A stretch of 64,000 nt of DNA from Hemicordylus capensis (GCF_027244095.1 NC_069662.1:9574501-9638500); one strand, 5' to 3'; counted from the stretch's first letter, positions 11,001 to 21,089 are shown. Notes: generated by a model not told the origin, from the sequence alone. Program-made: numbers and translations.

Positions 11001-14000
11001 CTGAAATCCGGTTCTTTTCTGGGTCCGCAATGGGCCAAAGAAGATGGAACCAGCAAGAAAGTTATTTGAGGCTTTTATTGCTTACTGCCATTTAAGCAAG
11101 GACTCTGGACAGCTCGGGCTGTAAAAACCAGAGACCCTGAACACGTGTAGAATACAGACATGTATAGTGTTACAGGTTTCGCCATACTTCCCTACCGCCC
11201 TTTAATCCAATCAAGTAGTTCCATTGTTCTAGCTGGGCCATCCCCCAAACTGCTTGATACCGACTTCCACGGGCCATGGAAGAGAAGATGGTTTTCCCCC
11301 TTATCTAGCCAGAATGTTTACTTAGACCATGGATACATTCACAAACTCATTGGTGGATTCCGAACACTCAGTCTGTGTGTACTTCATTGTTACTCTGAGC
11401 TTCTGCGGTCAGAGCATTGTCCTTGAGTCTGCAGGCATGCTGACACTTCCCTTCCCAAGAACTTGCCCTTATCTTGCTCCTCAGGGTTCGGTAGAGGGTC
11501 AAGATGGATTCCCTTCTGCTCTTTCCTTACAGTGTTAGACCATAAAACATCTATATGAAGTCCAGTTTTGACTGCTATGCATCACTCCCACCTTGCTTGT
11601 AGAATTCTCTCAATGGCCAATCCAGAGCACACATGGATCCCAAATTGGGGTAGGAGGCTCCTCCCCCCTACTCCTGGTTGTGAGAACAAGGTGAATATAG
11701 ACAGATAGATTGAACTGCACAGTATTGAAATGGAGTCCACATTGCTAGTAGGAAGGTTTATCTATGTATTCATTATAAGAAGACGGAAACGGTGCAATGT
11801 TTTCAGTAAAGTATAAAGATTATAGCCCAACCTGTAACTGTCTCACATTGGGTGTGCCCTAAGTTATCTTCATTACAATCTAGCCCCAATATTATTGAAC
11901 CTATGCCATTCATTTAGCATTTAGGGCTACATTTCTGTGAAAGCGTCTTAGGGCACACCCAATATGAGGCAATTACAGCTTTGGCTGTGCACTCCGTAGG
12001 GGTTATAAAGCAACTTTATTATGCTTTATCTGCTAGAACTGACATCAACAGTTTCTGACATGAAAAACTGTACCTCCTTTGTTGTGTGGTACTACAGTAT
12101 GGCAGCTCCAGCAGAGACGAATTAGCTATCATTCAGAATAAATTCTTACATATACTTCTTGCAGTCCTGCGTGAAGCAGGCCTCCCTTCTTTAGAGGCCC
12201 TTAGTCCTACAATCATGGTTTTATTTTTTTTGCGGGGGGGGGGGGGAATGGTATACTGATGTCAGCTCAATGTCATGAAGCACTTCTTTCTTGATAGCTC
12301 CTCACATGGTTCTTGTCTCTTATTGGAAGACATCTGCCTGGGTCAGATAAGTTTCATAGAATTGAGAGCACTGGCTGACAGCGAGACTTAAATTACTCCT
12401 GAGTAGTACTGTTGAGTAACTTGGTCTGGATATCAGCCAGTGAGAGGAAATTGAAGAAAGAGCCAGCGTTCAAACAAGAACTGGACCAATCTTTAAAGGC
12501 CAGTAAATTTCCAAACAGACCTATTTGTTGACACAAGAACGGCTGTTGGGTAAGCATTTTTGATTTGTTTCGTGATGACCTGTTCTAAGCAAATAAAGCT
12601 GAACTGAACAGAGCACATGAATAACCCTTTAATATTATACACAAGCGGAAACTGCTACAAAAATATCACATCAGATCTGAAAGCTCATCATGGGTTATAC
12701 TTTGGTGAGGGAGGGACAGAAGAGAGCTTTAATGGGTAGCTGGAAGGTGAAATGTAGGGTTGGGAAAGGTCTTGTTAGAACACTTTTCTTTGTTTTCTTC
12801 TTTGGTAGAGTATATTTTGTTGCTTTCAGAATGTTTTGTTTTCTCTTTTCTTTCTCAGGTTTGTTTTTGTGTTTGGCATTTGATTATATTATTGTTTATT
12901 AAGCCAATTATATCTTGCTTTTCAACAAAACACACACACACACACACACACCCCTTTCCTTTGTAAGGAATGTAAAGAATTGTGGTGTAGTGGTTAGAGT
13001 GCTGGACTAGGACCCAGGAGACCCGAGTTCAAATCCCCATTCAGCCATGATACTTGCTGGGTAACTCTGGTCCAGTCACTTCTCTCTCAGCCTAACCTAC
13101 TTCACAGGGTTGTTGTGAGGAGAAACCTAAGTATGTAGTACACTGCTCTGGGCTTCTTGGAGGAAGAGTGGGATTTAAAATGTAATAATAATAATAATGA
13201 TATAGCCTGTGTTTTGTGTAACTGTTAACACCAACTGTTGTCCACTGTCAATGGTTTTCCTAGTTCCCTCCCATCCTGTCCCCCTTCTCCTAGTTCTTTC
13301 CTTCTGCCTCCTCTCTCCAAATTTCCAACGTTATTGGCTCTGCCCTGTTGATGGACAGGAATGGGAGAGCCTCCTTTTGGAATATATGTTTTAGCATTCT
13401 GTGACTTTGCTTCTTCAGGGGTGGATTTTGGTTCTGTGTGGAGGTCTGGGCTTCCCTCCCAAAACTAACATTTTTTCGGCATGCCATGTAGTGCCTCACA
13501 ACACCGTCCAATGTCCCCTTTAATGGGAGCTTACAGAAGATGTCCACACACTCGGTTATCAATCAGCTCAATATTAAAAGATAATGTGCATCATTTCTTT
13601 GTCTATTTATGCTGCAAATAAAAACATTGTGTTAATAGTCTAACTCTGATTTTGTGTTCTCTCTCTCTCTTTCAGAGATCACCCTTTTCAGATACTCAGT
13701 ATGGTCGCTGTGCAGTGGTGGGGAGTGGTGGAATCCTACGAAACAGTGGCTGTGGACAGGAGATCGACCAGGCAGATCTAATAGTGAGGTAACACTGTCT
13801 TTTTGAGGAGTGATGACCAGAACCCAAGCATCTCTCTCTCTATGCCCGATACAAACTTGTAGCATGGACCTCCTTCGACCCCTGAAAAGCCTTTCTCTGT
13901 TGTATTGATAAGTGTCTTTTAGCTTCCTTTCGTTCAGGGTTTCTTAACCTTGGGCCCCCAGATGTTGTTGGACTACAACTCCCAGAATCCTCAGACATGG

Positions 14001-16366
14001 CCTTTGTGGCTGGGGATTCTGGGAGTTGTAGTCCAACAGCATCTGGGGGCCCAAGGTTAAGAAACCCTGCTTTCGTTCCATCGGTGTAAACTCCTTTTGG
14101 TTCTGGTTGCCTGATTTGTCTTTCTAGCCAGACGCAACATTAAGACATGTTGATATATTATACATAAGTGACAAATGTCCTTTAGCCCCTGTTCCCTGTC
14201 TCCAGGATCTGGGGTTAGTTCTTCTATGTAGAATAAAATAGGGCAGGAGTGAGTGGGATGGGGACGCAATGTGTGTATCCCCTTTGGGGTGGTCTGCACC
14301 TAGTTTAATGCCAGATGGGACAGAAACCTTCGGCGCCATAAACCAGACTTACCTGCAGTAAGAGGTACAGCTCCTCTGAGTTTCATTAAAGTTATCAGTT
14401 TCTTCAGGACCGTTCTTCCCAAAGTTACTTTTATGATGGTGACCACGATCATACTTGTTTGCTTGTGAATGCTGGAATGGCCTCCTGGAAGGCACTGTAT
14501 CTTCCCCAGGAACATAAAGAGGCAGGAAGCAGGGGTGGCCCAAGGTATTCTGGTGGCACCAGATGCTGCCCCTTGCCCCATGCCCCTGGTGGGGTCTAGC
14601 CCCCTTTCAAAATGGACTCTTGCAAGTTTGGACAGTGGCATGGGGCCAGAGGGAAAGTTTCTTGTAGCCTCTTCTCTTCTTGTGCTTCTTGCAAGCTTTG
14701 TAAGGAATGTGAGGAGAGATGCTACTTACAAAGCTGACAAGGCTCGGATTGATCCTGAAGAGCTGATCCGATGTTGGTGGCGGGCAGCGTCTTGCCATCC
14801 TGCTGGTGCTCCAATAGATGGCCACCCGAGGAGATTGCCTCACCTTGCCTCGTGAAAGGGTCGCCCCTGGCAGGAAGGAGCGGCACACACCATTCTTTTG
14901 TGGTTAGTTCTCCCCAAATGGAGAAAGAACATATAGATAACAGTGGATATTGTTGCTGACCTTACGGGTTTCTTCCCCTCATCCAGGTTCAACATGCCTC
15001 CCATGAACTTCTCTGAAGATGTGGGAACCAAGACAAGCCTGGTCACTATAAACCCCACTATCCTTGAGAAAAAGTAAGAGAACAAGGAAACCATGTAGCT
15101 TTTGCGGGCTTTGCCCTCCTAAGTAGCAGGTGTTACCAGGGTCTGCTGGACATATGTTTATTGCCATGGTCGGCTTCTTTGCTTTGCTTAAAGTGGGGGG
15201 AGATTTGCGTCAAATAGGTGCAGACCCGTGAACAGCAAGAAAGTACTCACAGTCCTGTGGGAAAACAGTGGCATACTGGAAGGAGAATAAAGAGAATTGA
15301 CTTTGAAAGCAAGGAGTTGTTTTATGCGGGGATAATGGGGTACAGGAAATGAAAAAGTGGCTGGTGAGGCACCTTGCCAAGTTGCTATACTAGGAATGGG
15401 GATGGAGGCTTAAGGGTGAAATCAAAGAGAAAGAGAAAAAGTGTTTGTCATAGATTGTGAGCCCTTTGGGGACAGGGATCCATCTTATTTATTTATCATT
15501 TCTCTGTGTAAACCGCCCTGAGCCATTTTTGGAAGGGCGGTATAGAAATCGAATTAATAATAATAATAATAATAATAGTTACCTGGATCTAGCTGGGGAA
15601 ATCCTTCTCTTTGGGGAGCTGAAGCAGAAAGCGAGCTCATTGGGGTGCCCCTTGGCAGCATGGGGTGCTGAGTCCGATAGTAAATACAAGGGCACCCGGG
15701 CAGAGTGTGGGCTTGTAAGAGGGCTGGATGGCAAAAGCATGTGTGTGCACACACACAACCTCAATGATCTGAAGGTTTGCAACAGAAGGGATACACTTGT
15801 TTTAAGGCTACCCAGCTCCCAGTTGTAGTGGGCTGTCTTCTGAATGTGGCCTGCTTGACCTTTTCTTTCTCTCCTCCTGCAGATACACAAAACTATCAGG
15901 CCGGCGGAAGCCTTTTGCAGATGCTGTGAGTGCCTACCGAGGTGCCTTCTTCATCATCCCGGCTTTCTCCTTTCCTGGCCATGCCAGCATGGCCTACCGC
16001 GCTCTGTACGCCACGCAGGACTTTGGCCTCGCGGGGCAGGTGACCTTCCTCAACCCACACTACTTGGAGGCCCTGAGCAATTACTGGAGGGGCCAGAACT
16101 TGCAGCCCAACCGGCTCTCGACCGGGTTCATGTTTGTCAACGTGGCTCTGGAGCTCTGCCAGCACATCACGCTCTACGGCTTCTGGCCGTTTCAGCATGG
16201 CTTGGACAACCAGCCCATCCTTCACCACTACTTTGACAACATGTTGCCCAAGCCTGGTGTCCATGCCATGCCGAGCGAGTTCTCACATTACCTGGCTATG
16301 TACGCCCAGGGTGCGCTACATTTACGGCTTGGCAAGTGTCAGCAAGAGGCGGGGGACATTGCCTGA
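4365..16366 (+). CDS. Alpha-2,8-sialyltransferase, ST8SIA5/6-like, tandem copy 1 (7 coding exons)
   Basis: The predicted 369-aa type II Golgi enzyme (glycosyltransferase family 29) would move sialic acid from CMP-Neu5Ac onto a terminal sialic acid in alpha-2,8 linkage. Exons: 4365-4465, 6015-6092, 8844-8945, 10379-10523, 13676-13788, 14987-15073 and 15883-16366; all junction phases match. A short cytoplasmic end and membrane anchor occupy residues 1-33. Sialylmotif L is near 154-203 ([16 protein letters not shown]), motif S near 286-312 (RLSTGFMFV...YGFWPF), motif III is HHYFDN (323-328) and motif VS is HAMPSE (336-341) with the catalytic-type His and Glu. N-glycosylation sites occur at NAS and NFS. 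Cys154, Cys168, Cys301 and the C-terminal Cys361 fit the family's two disulfides. Oddities are GSGG instead of GNGG and RFN instead of RCN. Length suits ST8 enzymes (about 350-410 aa). The acceptor substrate cannot be read from the sequence. Confidence 0.9.
4466..6014. other. Intron 1 of copy 1: shared part plus about 840 bp absent from copy 2
   Basis: About 4680-5070 is clearly homologous to 24620-25040 in intron 1 of copy 2, including a minus-strand tRNA-Ala-like SINE head near 4740-4790 (GCAAAGCATTTGCTCTACCA). The stretch 5071-5910 has no counterpart in copy 2; there the flanks meet directly near 25030-25045. This extra block holds a perfect 10-bp hairpin at 5107-5132 and a C-run near 5442-5455. 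Confidence 0.6.
6015..6092 (+). CDS. ST8SIA-like copy 1, exon 2 (stem)
   Basis: Encodes [18 protein letters not shown] and on to NALEG, a helical stem segment. The acceptor is CACCCCCAG and the donor GTGAGT; phases are 2 in and 2 out. All 78 bases are identical to the copy 2 exon at 25143-25220. Confidence 0.85.
6150..6240 (-). mobile_element. CR1 3' end fragment, antisense
   Basis: ATCATAGACTGTTAAG...GGAAGGGGTC...CTAGTCCACCCTGCTGCTCA is the reverse of the CR1 3' end. The same relic lies at 25270-25375 in copy 2, so it predates the gene duplication. Confidence 0.65.
6241..7232. other. Intron 2 of copy 1: microsatellite and sequence shared with copy 2
   Basis: It holds a (TG)n-(CA)n tract near 6261-6327. 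About 6330-6620 is homologous to 25965-26260. About 6660-6900 corresponds in part to 27300-27440 and 28190-28290 of copy 2. A (TG)n run lies near 7134-7160. No exon is seen. Confidence 0.55.
7233..7546 (+). mobile_element. 5S-rRNA-headed SINE
   Basis: The head TTGCTTAGCAGAGTC...TGGTTTGCATTTGAATGGGAGAC corresponds to the 5S rRNA stretch GAAGCTAAGCAGGGTC...TGGATGGGAGACC. The body is GGGGCCGCTCTGGGAAGAGC, then GGCATCTCCAAG...GAGAAGCTGCTGCCAG. The tail GCTAGATG...GTCTGACTCAGTATAAGG...TATGTTC resembles a CR1 3' end. Confidence 0.75.
7771..8740 (-). mobile_element. Ty1/copia retrotransposon fossil: pol 3' end plus LTR
   Basis: An LTR lies at 7771-8235 and has short inverted ends (TGTTGGG...CCCAACA). 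Next to it, reading on the minus strand from about 8735 to 8222, is the RNase H end of copia pol, recognised from [21 protein letters not shown] and [12 protein letters not shown]-rich purine tract adjoins the LTR. The rest of the element is missing, so it is a broken, 5'-truncated copy within intron 2 of sialyltransferase copy 1. It is absent from the matching intron of copy 2, so it inserted after the duplication or was lost there. Confidence 0.85.
7994..8037. repeat. (AG)n microsatellite inside the copia LTR
   Basis: A G-run followed by about 17 AG repeats. Confidence 0.9.
8844..8945 (+). CDS. ST8SIA-like copy 1, exon 3 (stem, CPW motif)
   Basis: Encodes [16 protein letters not shown] and [15 protein letters not shown]. 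The start is set by homology with the copy 2 acceptor (...CAG before CCCCAAG); an alternative AG six bases upstream (exon from 8838) keeps the frame and would add two residues. It is 30 bases (10 codons) shorter than the copy 2 exon and stays in frame. Confidence 0.75.
8946..10378. other. Intron 3 of copy 1, no further gene seen
   Basis: The first part (about 8946-9120 and 9490-9560) is homologous to 29299-29640 in copy 2. The rest, including a CT/AG-rich block near 9200-9400, holds nothing I recognise. Confidence 0.5.
10379..10523 (+). CDS. ST8SIA-like copy 1, exon 4
   Basis: Encodes [20 protein letters not shown] and continues to ELVDLLPE. The CCNAS and NTP(V/L)G blocks are conserved just before motif L in ST8 enzymes. 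Acceptor TTTTGCAG, donor GTGGGT; phase 2 in, phase 0 out. Confidence 0.9.
10524..11838. other. Intron 4 of copy 1, first part
   Basis: A short tRNA-Ala-like SINE head lies near 10600-10650. The segment 11580-11770 matches 31470-31665 in copy 2. No other element is recognised. Confidence 0.5.
11840..11968. repeat. Short element with inverted ends (MITE-like)
   Basis: TTGGGTGTGCCCTAAG at 11848-11863 is inverted at 11947-11962; the match extends to about 22 of 24 bases. Roughly 85 bases lie between. Confidence 0.5.
12100..12600 (+). mobile_element. Probable LINE ORF 3' fragment
   Basis: The plus strand can be read [20 protein letters not shown] and SLEALSPTI, which resembles the C-terminal region of a LINE pol, followed by an A-poor tail. 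Degenerate; family uncertain. Confidence 0.3.
12975..13200 (+). mobile_element. tRNA-derived SINE (GGTGTAGTGGTTAGAG type)
   Basis: It starts with an A-box-like GGTGTAGTGGTTAGAGTGC and a B-box-like GAGTTCAAATCCCC. The body is CAGTCACTTCTCTCTCAGCC and the end GGGATTTAAAATGTAATAA. Confidence 0.8.
13676..13788 (+). CDS. ST8SIA-like copy 1, exon 5 (start of sialylmotif L)
   Basis: Encodes [19 protein letters not shown] and continues to [11 protein letters not shown]. It holds most of sialylmotif L, the CMP-sialic acid binding site. A CT-rich tract ending in TTTCAG precedes it. Confidence 0.92.
13935..14069. mobile_element. hAT-like fold-back MITE with perfect 8-bp target duplication
   Basis: Ends CAGGGTTTCTTAACC and its complement, palindromic throughout (CTACAACTCCCAGAATCC). 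Flanked by exact CTTTCGTT at 13927-13934 and 14070-14077. Confidence 0.85.
14078..14986. other. Intron 5 of copy 1, homologous to copy 2 intron 5
   Basis: About 14590-14986 matches 33478-33893, including a minus-strand block that also resembles 22255-22400. No exon is seen. Confidence 0.55.
14987..15073 (+). CDS. ST8SIA-like copy 1, exon 6 (end of sialylmotif L)
   Basis: Encodes [20 protein letters not shown] and continues [19 protein letters not shown] is a strong ST8 signature. The position that is Cys in RCNLPP of known ST8 enzymes is Phe. Confidence 0.92.
15450..15592 (+). mobile_element. L2 LINE 3' end
   Basis: TTGTGAGCCCTTTGGGGACA, then TAAACCGCCCTGAGCC...GGCGGTATAGAAATCGAAT with an (AAT)n tail. 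Confidence 0.75.
15883..16366 (+). CDS. ST8SIA-like copy 1, exon 7 (sialylmotifs S, III, VS)
   Basis: Encodes [20 protein letters not shown] through motif S, HHYFDN and HAMPSEF to the end [11 protein letters not shown] and a TGA stop. The third residue of motif III is Phe where copy 2 and most ST8 enzymes have Tyr. Confidence 0.93.
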
Positions 16367-16827
16367 ACCACGGCCAAGAAGGCCAAGCCATGGGTTCAGG
16401 TTGCAATGCCCAGCGGAGCCTGAAGGTGGAAGCACAGAGACAGCATGGGCAAGTGCTTTGAAGAGGTCCTTCCTCAAGGACTGCTTTGTGAGAACAATCC
16501 CCTTCTAGAAGAATGATACCTTAAATTTCTGGAATCTAGGATGAAGAATGAAAGCCCTCCCAAGGAGAGACACTATCAGGGCCAGTATTAGATTCCCTGG
16601 CACCTGAGGCGGAGTGCCAAATGCCACCTCCTCCCACTTTGCCGGTGGTGCACCAGTTGGGTTTCTGCCACTCCTCCTTTCCCTCGAAAGGTGCACCTCA
16701 AGTAACGTTGGAGGCTGAACCTAGAGGTCTTCCCCCCCTCCCTACTCCAAGATAGGTAATTTTGGACTCTGGGCCTAATCGGCCAATGGAAACTCCCTTT
16801 GCAACATAAGCATCCTCTCTCTCTCTC

Positions 16828-16903
<76 letters not shown>

Positions 16904-17460
16904 CACATACACATACACATGCACAAACACACATACAGGCTTGCATGCATGAGATCTGGCTAATTTCTTCTTTGAAACCCCACATGGATATGCACATTTA
17001 GGCATTATGAAAGCACCTGTAGAATAAACAAAGTGTTGCAAGCAAGGTCTCAGAAGACATTTGTTTCCTGCTTAGTCTTTCGGGCATCTTAAAATACATC
17101 ATTAAATAAGCACCGCAGATCACAATAAAAAAATCACTGATGTGGGTAGCTGTGCTAGGTGGGGTTCAGCAATAACTTTTCATTCCCTTCTGCCTTTAAT
17201 CCCTTGTTATGCTGTTTGCCCAACTTCATTGTCGGGAAGTGCACAAAACCGGTTATCCGGGTTTGGCTCCAATCCAGACTGGGTTCAGGCTCGGGCTCAA
17301 TGGGTCTGGTACGGATCTGAGCATTGTGAGGGGCTGAGCCAGCTTGTGAGCCTGCTGGAGAGGTAAAGGGGAACCCGGCGAGGATTCCCTTTTACAAGTA
17401 AAAGGAATTCCCTAAAGTAAATGTGGCGGGACAGGCAAGGGGAGAAAAGGCAGTGGTGGT
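16367..17460. other. Likely 3' UTR of copy 1 and downstream spacer
   Basis: 16367-16760 is homologous to sequence after the copy 2 stop. Possible polyadenylation signals AATAAA occur at 17023-17028 and 17124-17129, after the microsatellite. No other gene is seen. Confidence 0.45.
16812..16926. repeat. (TC)n-(AT)n-(AC)n compound microsatellite
   Basis: About 80 bases of TC repeat with one CC interruption, then TATATATATA, then ACACATAC repeats. Confidence 0.95.
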
Positions 17461-17466
17461 GTGGAC

Positions 17467-17602
17467 CAGGGATTCTCAACGTTGGGTCCCCAGGTGCTAT
17501 TGGACTTCAACTCCCATAATCCCCAGCCTCAGTGGCCTTTGGTTGGGGATTATGGGAGTTGAAGTCCAATAACATCCGGAGATCCAACGTTGAGAATTCC
17601 TG
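17467..17602. mobile_element. hAT-like fold-back MITE
   Basis: CAGGGATTCTCAACG...TTGAGAATTCCTG, palindromic, flanked by GTGTGGAC and GTGTGGGC (7 of 8 match). Confidence 0.8.
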
Positions 17603-17744
17603 GTGTGGGCAGTGAAGGCATCCACAGCATGACAGGGATGGTGGCAGCGGGAGTTCCTCTAATCCCACCCCCCGCCAGCCCCCAAATGACAGGCCAGGCA
17701 GGCTGAAGCTCAGTTTGGGCCTCTGCGCATGAGCAGAGGCCACT

Positions 17745-17992
17745 AGAATATGACAAATATGAATACGACAAATATTTACATACCACTTTTCAACAAAAAT
17801 TCCCAAAGCGGTTTACATAGATATAAATACATAAATCAAATAGCTCCCTGTCCCCAAAGGGCTCACCATCTAAGAAAGAAACGTAAGATAGACACCAGCA
17901 ACTGCCGCTGGAGGGATGCTGTGCTGGGGATGGATAGGGCCAGTTGCTCTCCCCCTGCTCAGTAAAGACAATCACCACTTTTAAAAGGTGCC
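17745..17992 (-). mobile_element. L2 LINE 3' end, antisense
   Basis: TACATACCACTTTTCAACAA, CCAAAGCGGTTTACATAG, then CTCCCTGTCCCCAAAGGGCT and AAAAGGTGCCTCTT. Confidence 0.75.
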
Positions 17993-18499
17993 TCTTGACT
18001 TGTGCCTGTGCACAGACACCATCTACGTGCCCACGAGCCAGCTCTTCAGGCTGGGCTTGGTTTGACTTAAGCTCAGCCTGGCTTCACTTTTTATGCGGCC
18101 GGATACTTTTACTGGTGTAGAAAGTAGTGCATTCAGCTAATTTCATTGGCAGGAGTGTGGATGCAAAATTTGCTACCTGTAAGTCAATGGGAAGTATGAT
18201 AGTCAACATTTCTTTAAAAAAACAACTAAAAACACCCCCCACAAAACTATTTGAATTTTACTGGTGTAAATTTTATACTGGTATATAAGCAGTGTATTCA
18301 GCTAATTTAATTGGCAGGGCAAGGCAGGGAGGAAGAAAGGAAGAGATTGAGAGCAATTGGGGAAGGGGATGAGGAAGACAAAAAGTGGTGTGAGGCGTGC
18401 ATGAGGCTGTGTGTAGCCTTCTGGAGGTGCATTGGAATCAAATTCGACCCACCACCCAATTGATTTTGACACCCCTGCTCTAACCACTACACTATAGTA

Positions 18500-18742
18500 G
18501 AGCCCCTGGTGGCGCAGTGGTACTACACTATAGAGCCCCTGGTGGCGCAGTGGTAAAACTGCTGCCCTGTAACCAGAAGGTTACAAGTTCGATCCTGACC
18601 AGGGGCTCAAGGTTGACTCAGCCTTCCATCCTTCCGAGGTCGGGGGGGGGGGGCAATATGCTAAATCATTGTAAACCACTTAGAGAGCTTCCAGCTATAG
18701 AGCGGTATATAAATGTAAGTGCTATTGCTATTGCTATACTGG
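18500..18742 (+). mobile_element. tRNA-derived SINE (GAGCCCCTGGTGGCGC type)
   Basis: The A-box region GGTGGCGCAGTGGTAAAAC and B-box GGTTACAAGTTCGATCC are clear. The end GCGGTATATAAATGTAAGTG with TATTGC repeats is L2-like. Its first 30 or so bases are partly duplicated at 18490-18520. Confidence 0.8.
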
Positions 18743-18984
18743 TTCTACTACACCAATATAATGCAGAGCATCCTACAATTGTTTTAGAAATATATAATAT
18801 ATAATAGATAATGCAATTCACTGAGTTACATTATACAGTGCTCATTAGAATCAACACTGAATAGGATGTTGGGAGGATATTGCATTGCCAGCACTGTAAC
18901 AATAAATGTCCTTTTCACAAACCATGGAAATTAGGCAGTCAAAATACCTGCCCGTTGAAGACCAGAGCAAAGGCTATCTTATTT

Positions 18985-19175
18985 TATTATTTATTGTTTC
19001 TTTCGTTTTTCACATTGATATCCTGCTCCTCCTCCAAGGAGCCCAGAGCAGGGCGCCTGGTGTATGTTTACCTCCACAATAACCCTGTGAGAGAGGTTGG
19101 GCTGGGAGAGAAGTGAGTGGCCAGTTCGGATGAGAGAAGACGGAGACATGTCCCGTATAAGAGATCGGCTGAAAG
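18985..19175 (-). mobile_element. tRNA-derived SINE 3' part, antisense
   Basis: TTGATATCCTGCTCCTCCTC...GGAGCCCAGAGC...ACAATAACCCTGTGAGAGAG is the reverse of the SINE body seen at 12975. Confidence 0.6.
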
Positions 19176-19234
19176 GAACTGAAGAACTGAGAGCTGGAAA
19201 AAGTTGCAACGGAAATTATTATTTTATGATGAGT

Positions 19235-19482
19235 ACCATCTGAAGTGGCGCAGCGGGGAAAGGCTTGGCTAACAAGCAGAAGGTTGCCGGTTCAAATCCC
19301 CGCTGCTACTATATCAGGCAGCAGCGATATAGGAAGATGCTGAAAGGCATCATCTCATACTGTGTGGGAGGAGGCAATGGTCAACCCCTCCTGTATTCTA
19401 CCAAAGAAAAATCACAGGGCTCGGTGGGCACCAGGAGTCAAAATCGACTTGATGGCACACTTTACCTTACCGTCTGAAATGC
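19235..19482 (+). mobile_element. Sauria-type SINE with BovB-like tail
   Basis: tRNA-like head (GTGGCGCAGCGGGGAAAGGC, GGTTGCCGGTTCAAATCCCC). The body is GATATAGGAAGATGCTGAAA and the tail CCAGGAGTCAAAATCGACTT with GATGGCACACTTTACC, as in BovB 3' ends. Confidence 0.8.
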
Positions 19483-19929
19483 CTGAGGAAGGGTAAAATT
19501 ACTATTAGAAAAAACTATTGCTTTCAAGCAATGTATTAAATGAGATATGACAATTTGTCTTTTGTGAGGAAGCCGTCACAGAACTGATGCATTGTAGGCC
19601 AGAAAAAAACACACAGAGCTTTTGGTATGTATACCTTGTCTTGATCTCGCTCTCAAGATGGCTACATTGTGCACATTAGCAAAACAAAGGTGATGTTTTC
19701 GTAATGCTGGTGGTAGGAGAAAAAGAAGAAATAAGAATCCCACCAAGTCAAACCACACCGGGTACAATGTATGTTGTGATTTGTGGGTTTCGTTTTCTTA
19801 AATTGTGGTGTTAGCCACCATGAATTCTTCCCACTCCCCACTCTCGGAGAGCTTAAATAGGTACTCCTCATAATCTAGGAAGGAGCAAGAAATGACCTCC
19901 TGCAGATGCTGGACTACAACTCCCATGAT

Positions 19930-20300
19930 ACCTGACTGTTGCCTACTCACAAGGTTGTTGTGAGGAGAAACTTAAGTATGTAGCACACCGCTCTGGGCTC
20001 CTTGGAGGAGGAGCGGGATATAAAATGTAAAAAATAAAAAATAAATAAAATAAATTGTGCTGCATTGCCTTTGGTCACTGCAGCTGGGGATGATGGGAGC
20101 TGTAGTCCTGCAACCTCTGGGGACCCAAGCTTGAGCTGGGAGCTGTGGCCCAGGAGGAGTGAGAGGATCTCATGCTCAACATGGTGCAGTGGTTAGAGAA
20201 TTGCACCAGTCATGCACTCTCATCCTAACCTATCCTGCAGGGTGGTCGTGAGGCGGTGAACATCGAAGAAGGAGCATTATCTCTGCCCACTGCTGCCGAG
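19930..20300 (+). mobile_element. Two partial tRNA-derived SINE pieces
   Basis: 19940-20055 is a 3' part (CAAGGTTGTTGTGAGGAGAA, GAGCGGGATATAAAATGTAA). 20180-20300 is a head and body piece (GTGCAGTGGTTAGAGAATTG). Between them a half MITE arm (GGGATGATGGGAGCTGTAGT) is seen. Confidence 0.5.
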
Positions 20301-20549
20301 GGCAGGAGAAAAAAACCAATGTGGTGCCATTAGAAGTAGCAGATTTGGGGGCAGACATTAGGAAAACATTCCCAATAGGGAGAGAAGTTGCAGAGCAGCA
20401 GTTGGTTTTGCATGATTCAGTTGTGTGATCATCAGACTCCTACAGTTGTTGAGTTGTAGAAGCAAAATTCTCTCCCTCGCCCCCTACTCTATGAGGCTGC
20501 TCACACGAGCAGCCAAGACTGGGCTAAGGCAGCCAAACCTGGACTTAGG

Positions 20550-20985
20550 AACATAGGCAGCGGCCTTTTACTGAGTCAGACCATTGGTCCATCTAGGTCA
20601 GTATTGTCTACACAGGCTGGCAGCAGCATCTCCAAGGTTGCAGGCAGGAATCTCTCTCAGCCCTATCTTGGAGATGCTGCCAGGGAGGGAACTTGGAACC
20701 TTCTGCTCTTCCCAGAGGGGCTCCATCCCCTAAGGCAGGGGTTCTCAACCTTGGGTCCCCAGATGTTGATGGACTTCAACTCCCATAATCCCCAGCCCCA
20801 ATGGCCTTTGGCTGGGGATTATGGGAGTTGAAGTCCATCAACATCTGGGGACCCAAGGTTGAGAACCCCTGCCCTAAGGGGAATCCAGTGCTCACATGTA
20901 GTCTCCCATTCAGATGCAACCAGGGTGGACCCTGCTTAGCAAAGGTGACAATTCATGCTTGCTACCACAAGACCAGCTCCCCTCC
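20550..20985 (-). mobile_element. 5S-rRNA-headed SINE, interrupted by a hAT-like MITE
   Basis: Antisense copy: CTGAGTCAGACCATTGGTCC...CAGGCTGGCAGCAGC at the tail side, and CTTAGCAAAGGTGACAATTC at the 5S head. A MITE at 20736-20871 splits it. Confidence 0.8.
20736..20871. mobile_element. hAT-like fold-back MITE with perfect 8-bp duplication
   Basis: CAGGGGTTCTCAACC and its complement at the far end. Exact duplication CCCTAAGG at 20728-20735 and 20872-20879 within the SINE. Confidence 0.9.
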
Positions 20986-21004
20986 CTTCAAAGAAGTTAC
21001 TTTA

Positions 21005-21086
21005 CGTAATCGGCAGGATTCGAACTTGCATGGGGAGACCCCAGTGGATTTCTAGTCTGTCACCTTAACCACTCGGCCACAAGGAC
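21005..21086 (-). pseudogene. tRNA-Ser (AGA) pseudogene
   Basis: On the minus strand the sequence reads GTCCTTGTGGCCGAGTGG, then the anticodon loop CTAGAAA, a long variable arm with GGGGTCTCCCC, and TTCGAATCCTGCCGATTACG. It matches tRNA-Ser(AGA) in order and length (82 nt). The acceptor and anticodon stems have several mismatches, so it is probably not functional. Confidence 0.75.
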
Positions 21087-21089
21087 TCG

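Noticed and set aside
16775-17041. Frames with long Arg-Glu runs
   Set aside because: They are translations of the TC microsatellite.
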